DNA from: Rariglobus sp.
GTDB taxonomy: Bacteria > Verrucomicrobiota > Verrucomicrobiia > Opitutales > Opitutaceae
NCBI GenBank assembly: GCA_029266495.1
Contig: JAQSWS010000002.1
Coordinates: forward strand, 1 to 64,000
Direction: 5' to 3'
Length of the DNA: 64,000 bases
Below, piece by piece: positions 61,754 to 64,000 of the stretch (position 1 is the stretch's first letter; every line of letters starts with the position of its first letter). The position numbers and the translations under genes are program-made. A model generated the notes under the pieces. The model did no database searches and was not told the DNA's origin. It saw nothing but the letters and a program-made list of their open reading frames with translations.

Positions 61754-64000
61754 ATGAAACTCCGACGAATATACCTCCTCGTTTCGGCTCTCGCCGCGAC
61801 GCTCTCCACCGTGAACGCAGCCTCCTGGTATCTCCACGCCGACCAGACGGCCAATTGGAATACGCTGGCCGATTGGTGGTCCTCCGTCCACGGCACCGGC
61901 ACCCATCCCGCCTCGATCAGCAGCGCGGATGACTTCTACGCCAACGCCTGCCAGATCCGGACACCCTCCACGAGCAACGCGGAAACCTTTGCCGGAAGGT
62001 CGCTCACCCTGAACGGCGCCCCGCTCACGATAAAATCCCTGAGCACCACCAACGCCACCACCGTCGGCAACTTCATCTGCCATGTCGGCAGCATCCAAAA
62101 CGGCACCGGTAACGTCCAGCTCGTCAACCTGACGAACGCGACCGTCCACGAGAGCCTGCTGCTCGACACCGGCACCAGCACCCGCGGCCTCAACCTGACG
62201 GTGGGAACCTTGTCCGGAAACGGCGACATCACCTTCTGGAACAACGGCACGATTCTGCTCACCGTCGGCTCCTCGCCCAACTACTCCGGCACAATGTATG
62301 TCGCCGGCACGACCGCGGTGACGTTTCTCAACAACTTCACCTCCGCCGGAACCCTGGTCGCCCCCAGCGGAGCCCGCGTGACGGTCAACAGCACGGTCAC
62401 CTTCAGCGGGCTGACCGTAAACGGCGCCACCCGGGCTGCGGGCACCTACACCGCGGCTTCGCTCGGCTTCACCGGCACCGGCAGTGTGATCGTCCGCGCT
62501 CCACTCATCTGGCACCTGCATGCCGATCAAGGCTCGGCCAACACCTGGCATACGCTCGCGGATTGGTGGTCCACGCCGACCGCCGGATCGCATCCCACCG
62601 CGATCAGCACCAATGACGATTACTTCACCAACGGCCGGCTCCTGCGCACACCGTCAACCAGCGCCGCTTCCTCCTTCGGCGGAGCATCGCTGACCATCAA
62701 CGGCGGGCGCATGCTGCTTAAAAGCACGAGCACCACGAACGCCACCACCGTTTATAACCTGAACACATTCGGTAGCGGCGGCAGCATTCAGAACGGCGTC
62801 GGCGGGATCCAGATTCTCAACGTCACCAACCTCGATAACACCGGCACCAACCTCGTCCTCGACACCGTGGCGAACAACCGCGGGATCAACCTCTCGGTCG
62901 AGAACCTCTCCGGCGCCGGCAACCTCACCCTTCAGGCGTTCGGCGGCGGACAACTGATCTGGAACGTCGCCAACGCCTATAAATACACCGGGACCTTTAC
63001 GCTGAGCAGCTCCAGCCCGGGCACGCTCACGATCAACACCCCCTTCATCACCTCGGGCAAACTCGTGGTCGGCGCGGGCAACACCGTGGTCGTCAACCGC
63101 CCCATCAGCCTTGCGGGCCTCACCGTCGGCGGCGTGGCCAGGGCGGCCGGAACCTACACTCCCGCCTCGCTCGGACTCGGCGGCACCGGCACGATCACGG
63201 TTACCAACCGTCCGGTGCAGATGTTTGGAGTGAACGAGGCGGGCATGGACTTCACCTTGGTCATGGTCCCCACGGATGCCTCGCTGGCTTATTATCAATC
63301 CAAGGGACTGACCCTCATCCGCCTTCCGTTCAAATGGGAGCGGATTCAGCCCACCCTGAACGGCCCCTTGAGCGCGTCACACCTGAGCCAGATCCAGTCC
63401 GTCGTGACCAACGCGCGCAACCGCGGAATGAAGGTCCTCCTGGACCTGCATAGCTACGGACAACACAACGGAACCGCCATCGGAACGGGCGCGGTCACCT
63501 TCGCCGCCTTTCAGGACGTGTGGACCAGGCTGGCCGCGGCCTTCGCCAACGAAACCGCGATCTGGGGCTATGACATCATGAACGAGCCCCTTAACCAGGG
63601 ATCCACCTGGCCGACCGCGGTGCAGGCCGCGATCAACGGTATCCGTGCCTCCGATACGACTCATTTCATCGTGATCGAGGGCGAGGGATATTCGGCGGCA
63701 AAGGGCTGGCCCAAGCTCAACCCCGGCCTCGACAACGTGACCGATCCGCAGCGGAAACTGATCTTTTCGGCCCACTGCTACTTCGCCAACACCAACAACG
63801 ATCAGTATGGAAGCTATTCGGGCGAAAACGCCTACCCCAACAAGGCGATCCACCTGGTGGCGCCCTTCGTGGAATGGTGCAAGGCCCGGGGCGTCTACGG
63901 GCACATCGGCGAATTCGGCGTTCCCGACAACGACTCTCGCTGGAATGAAATGCTGTATAACTTCCTCCAATACCTCGATGACAACGGTGTCAGCGGAACC
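61754..64000 (+). CDS. GH5 glycoside hydrolase, 3' end missing
   Basis: An open frame of 749 codons to the window end. A signal peptide (LLVSALAATLSTVNA) is followed by two copies of a ~230-residue beta domain, starting WYLHADQTANWNTLADWW (residue 25) and WHLHADQGSANTWHTLADWW (residue 253). At residue 490 the GH5 barrel begins (MFGVNEAGMDF). The acid/base Glu611 is in GYDIMNEPLNQG and the nucleophile Glu720 in GHIGEFGVP. GH5 covers cellulases, mannanases and related endo-glycanases; the specificity is not assignable. A few codons of the barrel are probably beyond the window. Confidence 0.88.
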   Translation, partial: MKLRRIYLLVSALAATLSTVNAASWYLHADQTANWNTLADWWSSVHGTGTHPASISSADDFYANACQIRTPSTSNAETFAGRSLTLNGAPLTIKSLSTTNATTVGNFICHVGSIQNGTGNVQLVNLTNATVHESLLLDTGTSTRGLNLTVGTLSGNGDITFWNNGTILLTVGSSPNYSGTMYVAGTTAVTFLNNFTSAGTLVAPSGARVTVNSTVTFSGLTVNGATRAAGTYTAASLGFTGTGSVIVRAPLIWHLHADQGSANTWHTLADWWSTPTAGSHPTAISTNDDYFTNGRLLRTPSTSAASSFGGASLTINGGRMLLKSTSTTNATTVYNLNTFGSGGSIQNGVGGIQILNVTNLDNTGTNLVLDTVANNRGINLSVENLSGAGNLTLQAFGGGQLIWNVANAYKYTGTFTLSSSSPGTLTINTPFITSGKLVVGAGNTVVVNRPISLAGLTVGGVARAAGTYTPASLGLGGTGTITVTNRPVQMFGVNEAGMDFTLVMVPTDASLAYYQSKGLTLIRLPFKWERIQPTLNGPLSASHLSQIQSVVTNARNRGMKVLLDLHSYGQHNGTAIGTGAVTFAAFQDVWTRLAAAFANETAIWGYDIMNEPLNQGSTWPTAVQAAINGIRASDTTHFIVIEGEGYSAAKGWPKLNPGLDNVTDPQRKLIFSAHCYFANTNNDQYGSYSGENAYPNKAIHLVAPFVEWCKARGVYGHIGEFGVPDNDSRWNEMLYNFLQYLDDNGVSGT

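Noticed and set aside
61550-63970. Three long minus-strand frames at the right end
   Set aside because: They mirror the open plus-strand GH5 gene, which has a signal peptide, repeats and catalytic residues.
1-64000. CRISPR array, rRNA or prophage
   Set aside because: No regularly spaced identical repeats with unique spacers, no rRNA sequence and no phage structural genes were seen.

Overview
The window looks like chromosome of a Verrucomicrobiota bacterium, most likely of the Opitutaceae. This is inferred from protein families and style, not from a marker gene. The evidence is a 1295-residue protein of the Verru_Chthon cassette type, a PEP-CTERM protein with autotransporter-type beta repeats, beta-helix and sialidase-like proteins for glycan use, high GC from about 7.5 kb onward, and many starts preceded by CCACC-like sequence rather than a Shine-Dalgarno.

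Region 1 (1-7.3 kb) is visibly lower in GC. It is a one-way run of eleven small, unrelated genes: protease, YCII-like, YpeA-type acetyltransferase, SnoaL-like, YcxB-like, methyltransferase and several unknowns. Five of the gaps or gene ends carry copies of a directly oriented ~20-bp repeat, close to GTCGAGCCRATGGGGTCRG. It reads like a gene-cassette array, but I cannot find canonical integron attC cores.

Region 2 (7.5-20 kb) is ordinary accessory chromosome: a thioredoxin/HxlR divergent pair, lipoprotein, P-loop kinase, MFS transporter, sulfotransferase-like protein, SGNH esterase, PRC-barrel protein, scramblase-like protein, a triple TonB_C protein, a YiiX-like peptidase and a bacterial protein arginine methyltransferase homologue. 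A REP/BIME-like repeat patch lies at 15.36-15.70 kb.

Region 3 (20-26 kb) holds a DUF1275 membrane protein, a metal-associated trio (a protein with a CusF-like C-terminus, a His-rich secreted peptide, a ZnuD-like TonB receptor), then a hairpin-dense leader and a short threonine ammonia-lyase. That enzyme gene is preceded by an Ile-rich leader peptide and an intrinsic terminator, which looks like transcription attenuation.

Region 4 (26-41 kb) is mainly housekeeping. The minus-strand group ribBA-ribH-nusB-ftsY is followed by a beta-helix protein, and rarA, comEC and lnt lie further on. Two gaps (ftsY/nusB and rarA/comEC) hold inverted repeats. The RibA half of RibBA has lost its zinc cysteines.

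Region 5 (41-47 kb) has a stress-type cluster (CBS pair, hydrolase, phosphoribosyltransferase, erythromycin-esterase family) followed by a stand-alone A-T-TE NRPS-like enzyme whose thioesterase nucleophile is cysteine.

Region 6 (47-64 kb) is glycan- and envelope-oriented: two LacI-type regulators, a BNR_4 protein, a von Willebrand protein, the PEP-CTERM protein, Verru_Chthon cassette protein A, L-rhamnose mutarotase, a beta-helix/FN3 protein and a GH5 glycoside hydrolase that runs off the window end.
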